Origin: Prochlorococcus sp. MIT 1307
GTDB lineage: Bacteria > Cyanobacteriota > Cyanobacteriia > PCC-6307 > Cyanobiaceae
Length of the DNA: 64,000 bases
Assembly (NCBI RefSeq): GCF_034092395.1
Contig: NZ_CP139301.1
Location: forward strand, 310,001 to 374,000
Direction: 5' to 3'
Shown: one piece after another, positions 45,662-56,457 of the stretch
Layout of the letters: every line of letters begins with the position of its first letter
How positions within the stretch are numbered: position 1 is the first letter of the stretch
Notes under the pieces: model-generated
What the model was told of the DNA's origin: nothing
Database searches by the model: none
What the model saw: only the letters and a program-made list of their open reading frames with translations
Position numbers and translations under genes: made by a program

Positions 45662-45973
45662 ACTATAGGGCTAAATGAATATAAATGAGATAAGAGTAAT
45701 CAAAAACATTATAAGGTTCATTTTCTATATTTATTAAAGTTTCAAAAGACTAAACAAGAGATAAATAATTTAAAGCATCTTTAAATATTACTTGATTTCT
45801 GGATGTGGAGTAATTTGAAATTTGAAATTTACATACTGTATACCTATATATAGATTTTACTTATAATATTGATAAAAAAAATTTATCTAGTTACATTAAA
45901 TGTTTTGCTTAGAGCATTAAGTCCACAATTAAACCAGAAATAGTATATATTTATATTAGTTGAGGAATTTAAT
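45662..45973. other. 312-bp gap, promoter region, no gene
   Basis: AT-rich divergent region between the J-domain gene and the small coiled-coil gene. It contains AATTTGAAATTTGAAATTT, a short direct repeat, and ATACTGTAT, but no gene. Promoters of both genes presumably lie here. Confidence 0.5.
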
Positions 45974-46177
45974 GTGACTAATGATTCTTGCAGTACTAAG
46001 ATTAATTATTCAAAAAGACGAAACCGTTATCAAAACAGGAAGCTCGAGTTATTGAATTATATAAAAGATTCTCTAGAAAGACGGCTTGCAGCAATAACTG
46101 CTTCTATTTCTACACTTGAAAATCAAATTGAACGAGATAATATCAAGAACATGTCGAATGAATCTGATAAAGATTAA
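45974..46177 (+). CDS. Small basic coiled-coil protein, unknown
   Basis: 67 residues from GTG 45974, preceded by TGAGGA about 7 bases upstream, a fair ribosome-binding site. KLELLNYIKDSLERRLAAIT followed by ASISTLENQIERD forms a heptad-repeat helix with a basic N-terminus. Such short helical proteins occur throughout picocyanobacteria. Function unknown. Confidence 0.6.
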   Translation: MTNDSCSTKINYSKRRNRYQNRKLELLNYIKDSLERRLAAITASISTLENQIERDNIKNMSNESDKD

Positions 46178-46190
46178 TGTAGAATAGTAT

Positions 46191-47057
46191 TTAGTTAGAT
46201 TCTACAACCTGTTTTAAGAGATATTCCGGTCCAAAAGTATTTAGCCACTCTATATCTGACTCGTCAGTAGCTAGTAAATATCCGGCAAAACCCAATGCAT
46301 TTAGATTAAACCCTTTTATTTCCTCCCTGGACCTAATAATTAGAGCGAACCAATTCTTGCAAATTAACAAATTATATGCTTTTAATGGTTCCTTATTTTC
46401 TATAGGATTTCCCAAGCCCATTGTTTTGCAGCACATCAAATATTTTTGATAAAGATTGTCAGATGAAAATTCATTCTGATTAATTCTCAAAACTAACGTG
46501 CTTCTAGAAATGGAATCCTTGCTTTCTAAGTTTAGATTTATATAATTTTCAAACCATAAATTTCTAGGACATACTACTTCGTTCTGACTTCTTCTTAAGA
46601 GTTGTAGGTGTCTATGGGGTTGACTAGCTCCAGAGATGGGCGAGCTATTGAAAAACCAAAGACCAGAAGTATTATTTTGTACTTTTTCTAATGCTTGCAA
46701 ATCATTTAATGTTAGCCATCCTTTTTGGGGTTCCCAACTTTTTGTAATAAGCAACATATGACCTAATTGTACTGGATACTTGTTTAATATAAGTTTGTGT
46801 TTATGACCAATATCAGCAATAATTAAATTATTATCTGAAGGAAGAAAAGGGTTCATTTTAGGACCCTCTTTATTAAGGTGAGGTGGACTTTTTGATATCA
46901 ATCTTCTCAGTTCAAATTTAAAGTCTTCGAAATGGTAAACATTTATTATCTTGGTTTCTAATGGCAATAATGATTTGTTTTTTATAGCAATCTTTGTCCT
47001 GTCTAAAGCGGTACTCCAATAATCTATATGATTTGATTTATCCAGAGAATTTTGCAT
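46191..47057 (-). CDS. ATP adenylyltransferase (Ap4A phosphorylase)
   Basis: 288 residues. Phosphorolyses diadenosine tetraphosphate to ATP and ADP. The HIT-like catalytic motif is PHRHLQLLRR within GASQPHRHLQ near residues 140-153. HKLILNKYPVQLGHMLLITKSWEPQKGWL and the C-terminal YNLLICKNWFALIIRSREE match the family. Divergent from nothing close; its stop is 14 bp from the coiled-coil gene stop. Confidence 0.88.
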   Translation of the reverse strand: MQNSLDKSNHIDYWSTALDRTKIAIKNKSLLPLETKIINVYHFEDFKFELRRLISKSPPHLNKEGPKMNPFLPSDNNLIIADIGHKHKLILNKYPVQLGHMLLITKSWEPQKGWLTLNDLQALEKVQNNTSGLWFFNSSPISGASQPHRHLQLLRRSQNEVVCPRNLWFENYINLNLESKDSISRSTLVLRINQNEFSSDNLYQKYLMCCKTMGLGNPIENKEPLKAYNLLICKNWFALIIRSREEIKGFNLNALGFAGYLLATDESDIEWLNTFGPEYLLKQVVESN

Positions 47058-47686
47058 AACTGAATAATGACTTCATTACTCTACCTATACGAATACTTAT
47101 TTAGAGAGGAAGTAAAAGAATTTATAATATCAGTTAAATATATTTATTAGTTAAATTTTCTTTTTACGTGTTATGACTTAATTCGCTTTTTCATGGCAAA
47201 AGCTTTTGCCAGCCACCTCTTAAAAGTTGCCTGAGCTCATTTGTCATAACCATGACGCCAAAGCACCTATAAAAGAATTAGGGGCCTTCCAAGGGCTTTT
47301 AGGAGTGTTTGATGGCGCGGACATGTCCTCTAGCCAACTGACCAGTGTTTATTTCAAAACTTAATCCATTGGCTCAAATCAAGAAAACCGATCTATCCCC
47401 ATAAATCCCAAGCAAGTATTTTTGCTAGTAAGGAGGTCATGCTCTTGCACTTTCTTTGTCTAGGAATCTGAATAAAAAAAGACATGAAACATTATGAATG
47501 GTTTGGGTATCGAAACTTTTTCTTTATGCTTACAAATGAGAAAAAGTCTTGCTGCCAAAGGCTTTAGAGCATTTGAAAGGTCCAATAGCGCTCCTTGGGG
47601 TTATAAATTAGTGCCACATTCTTGTAGAACATGGTTGACGGATACAGGGGGGAAGGGGTTAAACGTCAATGAGAAATATCTCCTCA
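47058..47686. other. Intergenic region with a GC-richer structured block
   Basis: Between 47170 and 47340 the base composition is noticeably richer in G/C than the AT-rich flanks. GTTATGAC (47170-47177) and GTCATAAC (47243-47250) form an outer stem around an 18-bp palindrome TGGCAAAAGCTTTTGCCA (47194-47211). Another palindrome GGACATGTCC is at 47319-47328, and GGGGCCTTCCAAGGGCTTTT could form a further stem. An open frame of 70 codons at 47494-47706 has no recognisable features and overlaps the next gene. A non-coding RNA is the most economical reading. Confidence 0.45.
47194..47211. repeat. 18-bp perfect palindrome
   Basis: TGGCAAAAGCTTTTGCCA is its own reverse complement, with a HindIII core AAGCTT. 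It lies inside the larger inverted repeat 47170-47250. As DNA it could be an operator; as RNA it would need to dimerise or form a tight hairpin. Confidence 0.7.
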
Positions 47687-47917
47687 ATGGATTGGGAGTT
47701 CACTGAAGACGCAGCTTTCCTCGCTCTATGCGATGCCTTTCGCGAGAGTGGAGAAACCTCTGCAATCGAGTTTCTAGCAAATGGAGAGGGTGCTTTCCAT
47801 TTTCAGGAACTAACACAAAATGCCGCTGGTGAAGGAATTGATCTAGGCGACTCGGACGCATTAGATGAATTCCAACAAAATGTCATTGATACTATGGAAG
47901 CACTCTGCAAAGATTAA
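47687..47917 (+). CDS. Small acidic protein, unknown, conserved-looking
   Basis: 76 residues from ATG 47687: MDWEFTEDAAFLALCDAFRE, then SAIEFLANGEGAFHFQELT and an acidic C-terminal helix DALDEFQQNVIDTMEAL. An ATG six codons upstream (47669), preceded by a G-rich tract, is possible. Even codon use and a compact helical pattern suggest a real gene, and it is more GC-rich than neighbours. No family recognised. A hairpin follows at 47936. Confidence 0.65.
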   Translation: MDWEFTEDAAFLALCDAFRESGETSAIEFLANGEGAFHFQELTQNAAGEGIDLGDSDALDEFQQNVIDTMEALCKD

Positions 47918-47935
47918 AAAAAAACCAATTGCAAA

Positions 47936-47951
47936 GTGAGCTAAAGCTCAC
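47936..47951. terminator. Hairpin between the 47687 gene and metH
   Basis: GTGAGCT and AGCTCAC pair perfectly around AA, 18 bp after the upstream stop and 92 bp after the metH stop on the other strand. On the minus strand the sequence past the stem runs TTTGCAATTGGTTTTTTTTT, a fair T tract. Possibly bidirectional. Confidence 0.5.
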
Positions 47952-48042
47952 CTCAAAAAATAATGCAATATTTTATATTTAAAGAATACTACTTTAAAAA
48001 ATAGAATAATTCTTGTATCTAAATAAAATCAATTATTTATAG

Positions 48043-51000
48043 CTAAGCACTAAAATATCTAGCCTTACTATGTAATGTCACTAATGCTGTCGTACTTTGT
48101 TCTGGTTGAAGCTGATCACTTTCATCCATTTCTAAACCAATTTTGTCAGCGTTTAACCAGATAAGTTGTTGACGTGAGTCTGAAACATTTGGACAAGCTG
48201 GATACCCAAATGAATAACGAGAACCTCTATACCTCTGAGCTAATATTTTAGGCAATTCTGTAGGTTCTTGTGATTTAAAACCGCATTCTATTCTTATTTT
48301 TGCGTGTATGTATTCAGCTAAAGCCTCTGCCAATTGGACGGCTAAACCATGAAAGTAAAGATAATCAGAATAAGAATCAGCCGCAAAAAGTTCCTGGGCA
48401 TATATGGTGGCTTTGGGACCCATAGTTACTGCTTGCATCGGCAAATAATCAGTTGGTTTGCCGTCTATTGAATCCCTAAAAAAATCTGCTATGCAATAAT
48501 AGTTGCCGCTATTCTGCCTAGGAAGTTCAAAGCTTCCCATTAAATTATAATTTTGATAATTAAAAACCAGAATCTTATTTCCTACCCTTCCACAGGGGAA
48601 ATAACCATATACAGCCTTTGGTTGAACCAAATTCTTAGCTATAACTTTATCTATCCACTTGGATAATACTGGCTCTGCATTCAAAGACAAAAATTCTAAA
48701 TACTTAATCTTAGACTGATTCTTATTCCTACGCATCTGCCATTGTCCAGCAAATAAGGCATTTCTATCTAGATAAAAAAGGATATCATCTAGGTTTATAT
48801 CCTTAGTCTGTAATATCTTTGGTCCTAAGAAAGGAGGTGTGATAGGTTCTTCTTCCTGGACAACAGGAGACCTCTCTGTACTAATTAATTCTAATTTCTT
48901 GTTCGAAACTACATCCTCATTTTGGTCTACATCTTTATTAATTACTACCTCATTACTTCTGTCTGAAAAGAAATATATATTTTTTTTTCCATCTTTAAAA
49001 CCTTTTTCATCATCCCAACCGCCCTTTAATTTTTCTTGTGTATATTCCTCCATAAATCTTAGGTCTGTAAACGCGTCCTTACCATATAAAACTTTGCCGT
49101 TATAAACAGAATTACAATCCTTATTTACGAAACGTGGAGTTAGTGCTGCACCTCCTAGGATAACTGGAATACTAATTCGCTCTTGATTAAATTCTTCTAA
49201 GTTTTCCTTCATAAAAGCGGTAGACTTAACTAATAGCCCACTCATGGCAATACAGTCAGGTTGATGTTTCTTATGAGCAGAGATAATTGAAGATATATCT
49301 TGCTTTATTCCTAGGTTGATAACCTCATAACCATTATTAGTTAATATTATATCAACGAGATTTTTACCAATATCATGTACATCCCCTTTTACGGTAGCAA
49401 TAAGAAATTTACCCTTAGCTTTTCTCTTTCCATCAACTGATTCCATAAAAGGTTCTAAGTAGGAGACAGCTGCTTTCATCGTCTCAGCAGATTGAAGTAC
49501 AAAAGGCAATTGCATCTGACCTGAACCAAAGAGTTCACCAACTACCTTCATACCGTCTAAAAGATATTGATTAATAATTTCAAGGGGTTTATATTTATTT
49601 AAAGCTATTTCAAGCGTATCGTTCAAGCCAATACGTTCACCATCAATTATATGTGTTCTTAGGCGCTCTTCTATTGATAGCTTTTTAAGGTCTTTTGTAG
49701 TTCTAGCTGCTTTTGCTGAAACGCCTTCAAATAATGTTGTAAGTTCTGATAGTGGGTCATATACACAAACATCATTTTCAAACTTCCTATTATCATTTAT
49801 TAGGTCTACACATATATCAATATGCTTCTTATCGATTTTTGATAAAGGAAGTATCTTTGAGGGAGAAACTATAGCTGCATCCAAACCTACTTCATAGCAC
49901 ATGTTTAAAAATACTGAATTTAAAGTAATTCGAGCCGCTTGTGAAAGACCAAAACTGATATTAGATATGCCTAGAATAATATGAACATTAGGAAGTTCAT
50001 TAGTAATTCGTTTAATGGCTTTTATGGTTTCTAGTGCATTACATCTATCTTCTTCTATACCTGTTGAGATTGGAAGGGCTAGGGGATCATAAAATATTTC
50101 ACTTGGCGAAATCCCATAGTTGATTGAATCATTGTAAGCTCTCTTGGCTATTAAGAATTTTCTTTCTGCTGTTCTAGCCATACCTTCCTCATCTATTGTA
50201 CCTATAACAATTCCAGCTCCATATCTTTTGGCAAGTTCCAAAACCTTATAGAATCTAGGATCTCCATCCTCATAATTAGTTGAGTTGAGAATACATTTAC
50301 CTCCTGCGACTTTTAAACCGCTTTCCATCTTTTTATACTCTGTAGAATCAAGCATTAATGGTAAATTAATAGTTGTCACTAATTTCGAAACAAGCCTGTT
50401 CATATCTGATTCTCCATCCCTTCCAACATAATCAACATTGACATCTAGAATGTGAGCATTTTCCTTGACTTGACCTCTTGCTACAGATACCAAACCATCC
50501 CAGTCTTCCTTATTAAGTAAATCTCTGACTTTTTTTGATCCACTTGCATTTAACCTTTCTCCAATTATTAGAAAGGAGTTATCTTGTTTATAGGGAGTTG
50601 AAGTATATATAGATGCAGCTGAAGGTATTAAAGGAGATTTAACTCTCTCTTTTAATACTGAATTATTTTTATAATTACAGATATCATTAGAAAGATTTAC
50701 CAACTCTTTAATATGTTGAGGAGTAGTACCACAACAACCACCTATTATTCTTACTCCAAGATCCTCAACAAAATGCAAAAGTTGCATTTTAAGTTCTATT
50801 GGTTTGAGTCTATAATGTGCAACACCTCCTATGTTTTCTGGTAGGCCAGCATTAGGTATGCAACTAACCTCACAAGTTGCGTAAGTTGAAAGGTATTTAA
50901 TGTGTTCTTTCATCTGTTCTGGGCCTGTAGCACAATTTAATCCCAAAACATCAATATTAAAAGGCTCTAGAATAGACAATACAGCTGATATATCAGAACC

Positions 51001-51651
51001 TAGTAGCATTGTCCCAGTTGTTTCCATAGTAACTGAAACCATTATTGGAATTCTTCTTTGAATACTTTTGAATACGTTCTCTATAGCATTAATAGCCGAT
51101 TTTATTTGAAGTATATCCTGACATGTTTCTACAAGAAGTAGATCAACATTACCATCTAAAAGCCCTTGAACTTGTTCTTGGTACGAGTTAGATAATTGGT
51201 CATAGGTTATATGTCCTAATGATGGAAGTTTTGTTGTCGGGCCAATTGAACCAGCTACATATCTTCTTTTATTAATACTATATTTTTCTGCTACAGATTT
51301 GGCAATAGTAGCTGCTACTTTATTGATTTCGTAAGCTTTTTTCTCCAATCCATATTCTGCTAAAACTATTGAACTAGCACCAAATGTATTAGTTTCAATC
51401 ACATCAGCACCAGCATCAAGGAAGGCCTTATGAACTGTAATAACAGAGTTTGGCGATGTAAGAACTAGATTTTCATTACAACCTTCATAGGAATTACCAC
51501 CAAAATCACCGGCATTTAAATCAAGGTTTTGAAGAGAAGTTCCTGTTGCTCCATCAAAAACCATAACAGGTTTATTTCTATCTTTTAACCTACTTAAAAA
51601 ATCTACATCATTATGATGTTGATCTTTACTTTCTTTTTTTTCGTTTGTCAT
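48043..51651 (-). CDS. metH: Cobalamin-dependent methionine synthase
   Basis: 1202 residues, all four MetH modules. Homocysteine/Zn barrel with [19 protein letters not shown] and [11 protein letters not shown] (the zinc cysteines); methyl-THF pterin domain with [14 protein letters not shown] and [12 protein letters not shown]-like motif; B12-binding domain with DVHDIGKN near residue 757 (the His that replaces the lower ligand); C-terminal reactivation domain with [11 protein letters not shown]. Length is standard. It lies 33 bp after ilvE on the same strand. cobN is divergent just beyond ilvE, giving a cluster of corrinoid users and makers. Confidence 0.97.
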   Translation of the reverse strand: MTNEKKESKDQHHNDVDFLSRLKDRNKPVMVFDGATGTSLQNLDLNAGDFGGNSYEGCNENLVLTSPNSVITVHKAFLDAGADVIETNTFGASSIVLAEYGLEKKAYEINKVAATIAKSVAEKYSINKRRYVAGSIGPTTKLPSLGHITYDQLSNSYQEQVQGLLDGNVDLLLVETCQDILQIKSAINAIENVFKSIQRRIPIMVSVTMETTGTMLLGSDISAVLSILEPFNIDVLGLNCATGPEQMKEHIKYLSTYATCEVSCIPNAGLPENIGGVAHYRLKPIELKMQLLHFVEDLGVRIIGGCCGTTPQHIKELVNLSNDICNYKNNSVLKERVKSPLIPSAASIYTSTPYKQDNSFLIIGERLNASGSKKVRDLLNKEDWDGLVSVARGQVKENAHILDVNVDYVGRDGESDMNRLVSKLVTTINLPLMLDSTEYKKMESGLKVAGGKCILNSTNYEDGDPRFYKVLELAKRYGAGIVIGTIDEEGMARTAERKFLIAKRAYNDSINYGISPSEIFYDPLALPISTGIEEDRCNALETIKAIKRITNELPNVHIILGISNISFGLSQAARITLNSVFLNMCYEVGLDAAIVSPSKILPLSKIDKKHIDICVDLINDNRKFENDVCVYDPLSELTTLFEGVSAKAARTTKDLKKLSIEERLRTHIIDGERIGLNDTLEIALNKYKPLEIINQYLLDGMKVVGELFGSGQMQLPFVLQSAETMKAAVSYLEPFMESVDGKRKAKGKFLIATVKGDVHDIGKNLVDIILTNNGYEVINLGIKQDISSIISAHKKHQPDCIAMSGLLVKSTAFMKENLEEFNQERISIPVILGGAALTPRFVNKDCNSVYNGKVLYGKDAFTDLRFMEEYTQEKLKGGWDDEKGFKDGKKNIYFFSDRSNEVVINKDVDQNEDVVSNKKLELISTERSPVVQEEEPITPPFLGPKILQTKDINLDDILFYLDRNALFAGQWQMRRNKNQSKIKYLEFLSLNAEPVLSKWIDKVIAKNLVQPKAVYGYFPCGRVGNKILVFNYQNYNLMGSFELPRQNSGNYYCIADFFRDSIDGKPTDYLPMQAVTMGPKATIYAQELFAADSYSDYLYFHGLAVQLAEALAEYIHAKIRIECGFKSQEPTELPKILAQRYRGSRYSFGYPACPNVSDSRQQLIWLNADKIGLEMDESDQLQPEQSTTALVTLHSKARYFSA

Positions 51652-51684
51652 AACTTAGTATGCAATGATTGTAATTTAATTAAA

Positions 51685-52620
51685 TTAATTAATTTTAATT
51701 CGTGTGATCCATTGATTGTATTTAGGATTTCGACCTTCTGTAATATCAACGAGACATTCTTTTAAATAATTCATAATAGGTCTATTAGAACCTAAAATAG
51801 TTGACTCTATTTTTCTAATTGGTGTAATCTTTGCTGCTGTTCCTGTTAGAAAAACTTCATCAGCAATAAATAATTCTGTCTTATCAACTGCTCTTTCTAT
51901 TACATTAATACCTTTGTCCTTGGCTATTTCTATAACACTAGCCCTTGTGATACCTTCTAGAATATCCTGATCAACTCCCGGTGTAATTAAGTTTCCTTCT
52001 CTAACTATAAATATATTCATGCCACTAGCTTCACTTACTTTGCCTTTTGTATTTAATAATAATGCCTCATCAAATCCACTTAATACAGCCTCGGTCTTGG
52101 CTAAGGAGCTTGTTATATATGCTCCACTTATTTTTCCTCGTAGAGGTAAAGAACAATCTTCTTGTCGAGTCCAACTGCTAAACCTGCAACTTACTCCTTC
52201 TGGTGACAAATAATCACCTAATTCGATACCGTAAATCAGAAAATCGGTTTCAATGTTATGTAATCTTGGTGCTATGCCTAAGTCACTTGTATACACAAAT
52301 GGTCTCAGATAAATTGGTTTTGTAGGTTTATTGGCCTTTAACATCACTTTCAAAGCATTCAAAAAAGTATCTTCTGTTAATTCAGTCAAGAGTAATTTAG
52401 CGCTCTGACTTAAACGTTTAGCATGTCGATCAACCCTAAAGAGGAGAAAATCTCTATTCTCTTTTGGGTCAGGAATGGCTCTCATACCACCAAAAGCCCC
52501 AGTGCCATAATGCAAAGCATGCGTAGCAATAGAAACATTTGCCTCCGCAAATGGCACGCATTCACCCCTAAACCATGCGTAGGGTAAGAACTGATGCATT
52601 TCAGAAATGGTAGAACTCAT
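51685..52620 (-). CDS. ilvE: Branched-chain amino acid aminotransferase
   Basis: 311 residues from ATG 52620 (an ATG at 52632 would add four). Fold type IV PLP enzyme making Val, Leu and Ile. Features: HALHYGTGAFGGMRAI, PLP Lys in GKISGAYITSS, and GKVSEASGMNIFIVREG plus LEGITRASVIEIAKDKG. Followed by metH and divergent from cobN with 55 bp between starts. Confidence 0.93.
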   Translation of the reverse strand: MSSTISEMHQFLPYAWFRGECVPFAEANVSIATHALHYGTGAFGGMRAIPDPKENRDFLLFRVDRHAKRLSQSAKLLLTELTEDTFLNALKVMLKANKPTKPIYLRPFVYTSDLGIAPRLHNIETDFLIYGIELGDYLSPEGVSCRFSSWTRQEDCSLPLRGKISGAYITSSLAKTEAVLSGFDEALLLNTKGKVSEASGMNIFIVREGNLITPGVDQDILEGITRASVIEIAKDKGINVIERAVDKTELFIADEVFLTGTAAKITPIRKIESTILGSNRPIMNYLKECLVDITEGRNPKYNQWITRIKIN

Positions 52621-52674
52621 TAATCCTCTCACTATTTACTCCTTTCTTTAATGCTAATGCTGGAGAATGTATGA

Positions 52675-55600
52675 ATGCATCGATTAGCCACACTTCCTGG
52701 TGACAGCTCCGAACAAGGGATTACGCTTGTAGAGCAGTCTTCGGCTCCTGTTCTTTTTCTCACAAGTGCTTCAACAGATATAGCAACTCTTGCCGCAACC
52801 TTATTGATATCTAGACAAAAGAAGTGGAATGGACGTATTAGAGCATTGCCTTTATCAGCTTTAAACCACTCAGCCCAAATAGATCATTACATAAATACAT
52901 CAGCCAAAAAGGCAAATTTAATTCTGGTACGTATACTTGGTGGAAGAGGGCATTGGTCATATGGCCTAGAAAAACTTCAATCTTGGGTAAATAAAGATTT
53001 AAAAAGAAATTTAATAATTGTATCTGGAACAAAGGAACAGGAGATCGAATTGCATTCGATAGGCAATATCGAACTAAAAACAACAGAAAGAATATCAGAA
53101 CTTCTAAAAATAGGAGGTACCAAAAATATGTCTACTGTATTAATGCTCCTAAATGAAATATTAGCTAATCGTAGCTATGAATTAGATAAATTTCAGGTAA
53201 ATAATATAGATGACCCTCAAAAATGGGACTGGAGGAAAGAATCAGGTCCAAAAGTTTGTATTTTACTTTATAGAGCATTGCTGCAGTCTGGTGATGTAAA
53301 GTTAGCAAAAGATATTAATTGTTCTTTAAGAAAATATGGTTTCACTCCTAGACTATTATGGGTGTCAAGTCTCAGGGAAGAGAATGTCAAGTCTACTGTT
53401 TGTGAAATCCTTTCTAATGAAAAAGTAAAGGCAATTCTGACTACAACATCTTTTTCATCGGTAGAATTTAATGATGCTTCATCAGGCGCACCTTTATGGG
53501 ATAAATTAAACATTCCCATTTTTCAAATGTTAACAAGTTCTATTAATAAGGGAGCCTGGGAAAAAAGTAAAAGAGGTTTATCTCCACTAGATTTGTCTAT
53601 GCAAATTGTTCTCCCAGAGTTAGATGGACGTATTACAACTAGGCCATGTGCTTTCAAAACAACAAAACAAGCACACAAACATCTTAGAACAGCAATACAA
53701 TCCTTAGAGTCATTCCCTGAAAATTTAGATTGGGTAAGTAAGCACCTGAGATATTGGATTAAACTACAAGATTTGAAGCCATCTGAAAAACAAATCACTC
53801 TTATTATAGCAAATTACCCAGTCAAAAATGGAAGATTGGCTAATGGTGTCGGTCTTGATACGCCAGCTAGCACTTTAGAAATACTGCATTGGCTAAAAGA
53901 AACAGGCCATTACTTAGGAAATAAAAAACTTCCAGTAAATAGTAATGAATTAATAAAATTGTTATTAAATAGCAGAACTAATGATCCAGAAAGTTCTCAC
54001 AAGAAACCTTTGGATTATTTAAAAATAGAAGTTTACCTAGATTGGTGGGATAAGCTTCCTCTAGACTCAAAGATACCTATCTTAGAAAGATGGGGAGATC
54101 CCAAAAGAGCTATAGATATAGAGAGTAAAGGTTACCCAGTTCATGGTATTAAATATGGCAATATTTCTCTACTTATACAACCAAGCAGAGGGTACGATTC
54201 AGAAAGTCTAGATGATTTACACTCTCCAGATTTGCCTCCTCCTCATAGATACTTAGCTCAGTACTTGTGGATAAAAAAAGTACAAAAATCAAACGTTGTA
54301 GTTCATATAGGTAAACATGGAAGCTTAGAATGGCTACCTGGTAAAGGAATAGGTATAAGTAGCAGCTGTTATCCTCATATAGCAATTGGCAATTTACCAA
54401 ATATTTATCCCTTTATCGTCAATGATCCAGGAGAAGGGTCTCAAGCAAAACGTAGGTCACAAGCAGTAATTATAGATCATTTAACTCCACCACTAGGTTT
54501 AGCAGGTTTACATGGAGACTTGCTTAAGTTGGAAGGATATATGGACGAATACTATGAATCAAGACTTCTGTCTGAGAAAAGAAATTCAATATTAGAAAAA
54601 AAAATAATAGACTTATTGTATAAGAATAATTGGCCACTAAAGAAAAATATCAATAACTTCAAAGAGTTAGAATTAGGTTCCATAAGTGAAATATTTACAG
54701 ACGTAGAGTCATATCTTTGTGAATTAAAAGAAGCACAAATTCGCACTGGACTTCATATTCTTGGGAAACATCAGAGTAAAAAAGAATTTATAGAGTTACT
54801 GTTTTTAATAAGCAAAGCTCCAACCCTAAAAAGAAAAGGGATTACACAATTATTATCTAAAGAGTTGGGTTTAGATATTGATCCATGGACAGAAGAACCT
54901 AGCAAGGAGTTAACTAGTAATGACAAAAAAAGAATGAGGGAAGTATCAGATCTTAATTTTTATAATAATGGAGATTTAATAGAATGGTTAGATAGTCAGG
55001 CCCTTTTAATTATAGAAGAAATCCTAAGTTCATTTAAAAATGGAATATTCAGAGAAAACAGAGATTTAGAAATAGCACCTAAACTAAAGCGTATACTAAA
55101 AGATGGCTTTAATCCACTAAAAGAGTATATTTCAAAGGATTTAATGCCTCGTCTCTATAGAAGCCCCGATGATGAGAAGAAGAGTTTTATTAATGCTATT
55201 TCTGGAAGAAGGGTAAATAGTGGACCTTCAGGTTCACCAACAAGAGGGAGAGAAGAGGTTTTGCCGACTGGTAAGAACTTTTATAGTGTCGACTTAAGGG
55301 GGTTACCGACAGAAGCTGCTTGGGAGCTTGGAAAGAGAAGTGCAAATAATTTACTTGAACTACATCTAATGGAAAAAGGGGAGGACCTAAAAAAATTAGC
55401 TATTTCTGTTTGGGGTACAGCAACTATGAGAAATGGTGGTGAAGAGATATCCCAATTATTATCTCTGATCGGAATTCAGCCTGTATGGGATGGCGCAACA
55501 AGACGAGTAGTGGACTTAGAAGTAATCCCTCTTAGTATTCTTGGCAGACCGCGTGTTGACGTATTTCTAAGAATATCTGGCCTATTTCGCGATGCTTTTC

Positions 55601-56436
55601 CACAACTTATTGATTATGTAAATAAAGCACAAAGAATGATCGCTGCCCTTGATGAACCTACAAATATGAATCCTCTCTCAGCTTCAATAAAACAAGGTAA
55701 AAGTGGAGGAAGAGTATATGGCTCTGCACCAGGTTCTTATGGAGCAGGCCTACAAGCCTTAATAGACTCTGGAGCATGGGAAAATACTTATGACCTAGCT
55801 AATGCGTATCTAGAATGGAGTCAATGGAGATATGAAAATTCTGACAATGCCATTAAAGATATTAAAGGACTCAAAAGTTGCTTAAGTGACGTCGAAGTAG
55901 TCTTACATAATCAAGATAACCGTGAGCACGATATTCTTGATTCTGATGATTACTATCAATTCCATGGTGGTTTAACTGCAGCCGTAGAAAAAACATCTAA
56001 AAGAAAGCCAGATGTTCTTTTTGGGGATAATTCAAGACCTCAAAGGCCCAGAGTCCACAAATTATCTAAAGAAATTGATAAAGTTATGAGAAGCCGAATG
56101 CTGAATCCACGTTGGATAAAAGGAATGCAAAAACATGGTTATAAAGGTGCATTTGAAATGGGAGCAAGCTTAGATTATTTATTCGCTTATGATGCATCTA
56201 CTGGGCAGGTGCCTAATTGGTGTTATACAGAAATTTGTGAGAAGTGGTTAAAAGAAAAAAATATCAAAGACTTTCTAAATGCAAATAATCCTTGGGTTTT
56301 GAGAGATATAGCTGAAAGATTATTAGAAGCTTCTAATAGAAATATGTGGGGCAATGCTTCTATTGAACAAAAGGAATTTTTAAAAAATATAGTATATAAA
56401 ACAGAAAAATATATTGAAGATGGAAAGTATAATTAA
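52675..56436 (+). CDS. cobN: Cobaltochelatase subunit CobN
   Basis: 1253 residues, paralogue of ChlH. Inserts Co2+ into hydrogenobyrinic acid a,c-diamide in the aerobic route, together with small subunits not in this window; in cyanobacteria the ChlI/ChlD subunits may serve. HIGKHGSLEWLPGKGIG near residue 543 and SGPSGSPTRGREEVLPTG with the following NFYSVDLRGLPTEAAW are diagnostic. The start MHRLATLPGDSSE is conserved. Divergent from ilvE. It ends 21 bp from the convergent PHP gene. Confidence 0.95.
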   Translation: MHRLATLPGDSSEQGITLVEQSSAPVLFLTSASTDIATLAATLLISRQKKWNGRIRALPLSALNHSAQIDHYINTSAKKANLILVRILGGRGHWSYGLEKLQSWVNKDLKRNLIIVSGTKEQEIELHSIGNIELKTTERISELLKIGGTKNMSTVLMLLNEILANRSYELDKFQVNNIDDPQKWDWRKESGPKVCILLYRALLQSGDVKLAKDINCSLRKYGFTPRLLWVSSLREENVKSTVCEILSNEKVKAILTTTSFSSVEFNDASSGAPLWDKLNIPIFQMLTSSINKGAWEKSKRGLSPLDLSMQIVLPELDGRITTRPCAFKTTKQAHKHLRTAIQSLESFPENLDWVSKHLRYWIKLQDLKPSEKQITLIIANYPVKNGRLANGVGLDTPASTLEILHWLKETGHYLGNKKLPVNSNELIKLLLNSRTNDPESSHKKPLDYLKIEVYLDWWDKLPLDSKIPILERWGDPKRAIDIESKGYPVHGIKYGNISLLIQPSRGYDSESLDDLHSPDLPPPHRYLAQYLWIKKVQKSNVVVHIGKHGSLEWLPGKGIGISSSCYPHIAIGNLPNIYPFIVNDPGEGSQAKRRSQAVIIDHLTPPLGLAGLHGDLLKLEGYMDEYYESRLLSEKRNSILEKKIIDLLYKNNWPLKKNINNFKELELGSISEIFTDVESYLCELKEAQIRTGLHILGKHQSKKEFIELLFLISKAPTLKRKGITQLLSKELGLDIDPWTEEPSKELTSNDKKRMREVSDLNFYNNGDLIEWLDSQALLIIEEILSSFKNGIFRENRDLEIAPKLKRILKDGFNPLKEYISKDLMPRLYRSPDDEKKSFINAISGRRVNSGPSGSPTRGREEVLPTGKNFYSVDLRGLPTEAAWELGKRSANNLLELHLMEKGEDLKKLAISVWGTATMRNGGEEISQLLSLIGIQPVWDGATRRVVDLEVIPLSILGRPRVDVFLRISGLFRDAFPQLIDYVNKAQRMIAALDEPTNMNPLSASIKQGKSGGRVYGSAPGSYGAGLQALIDSGAWENTYDLANAYLEWSQWRYENSDNAIKDIKGLKSCLSDVEVVLHNQDNREHDILDSDDYYQFHGGLTAAVEKTSKRKPDVLFGDNSRPQRPRVHKLSKEIDKVMRSRMLNPRWIKGMQKHGYKGAFEMGASLDYLFAYDASTGQVPNWCYTEICEKWLKEKNIKDFLNANNPWVLRDIAERLLEASNRNMWGNASIEQKEFLKNIVYKTEKYIEDGKYN

Positions 56437-56457
56437 TCTTTTTCACTCTATATAATA

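Noticed and set aside
47494-47706. 70-codon open frame on the plus strand (MNGLGIETFSLCLQ...)
   Set aside because: No recognisable family, unusual composition, no convincing ribosome-binding site, and it overlaps the better supported gene at 47687. It may be chance in a GC-richer stretch.
51652-51684. Possible cobalamin riboswitch before metH
   Set aside because: The gap is only 33 bp and AT-rich, too short for a riboswitch; cobN also has too little leader (42 bp to ilvE).
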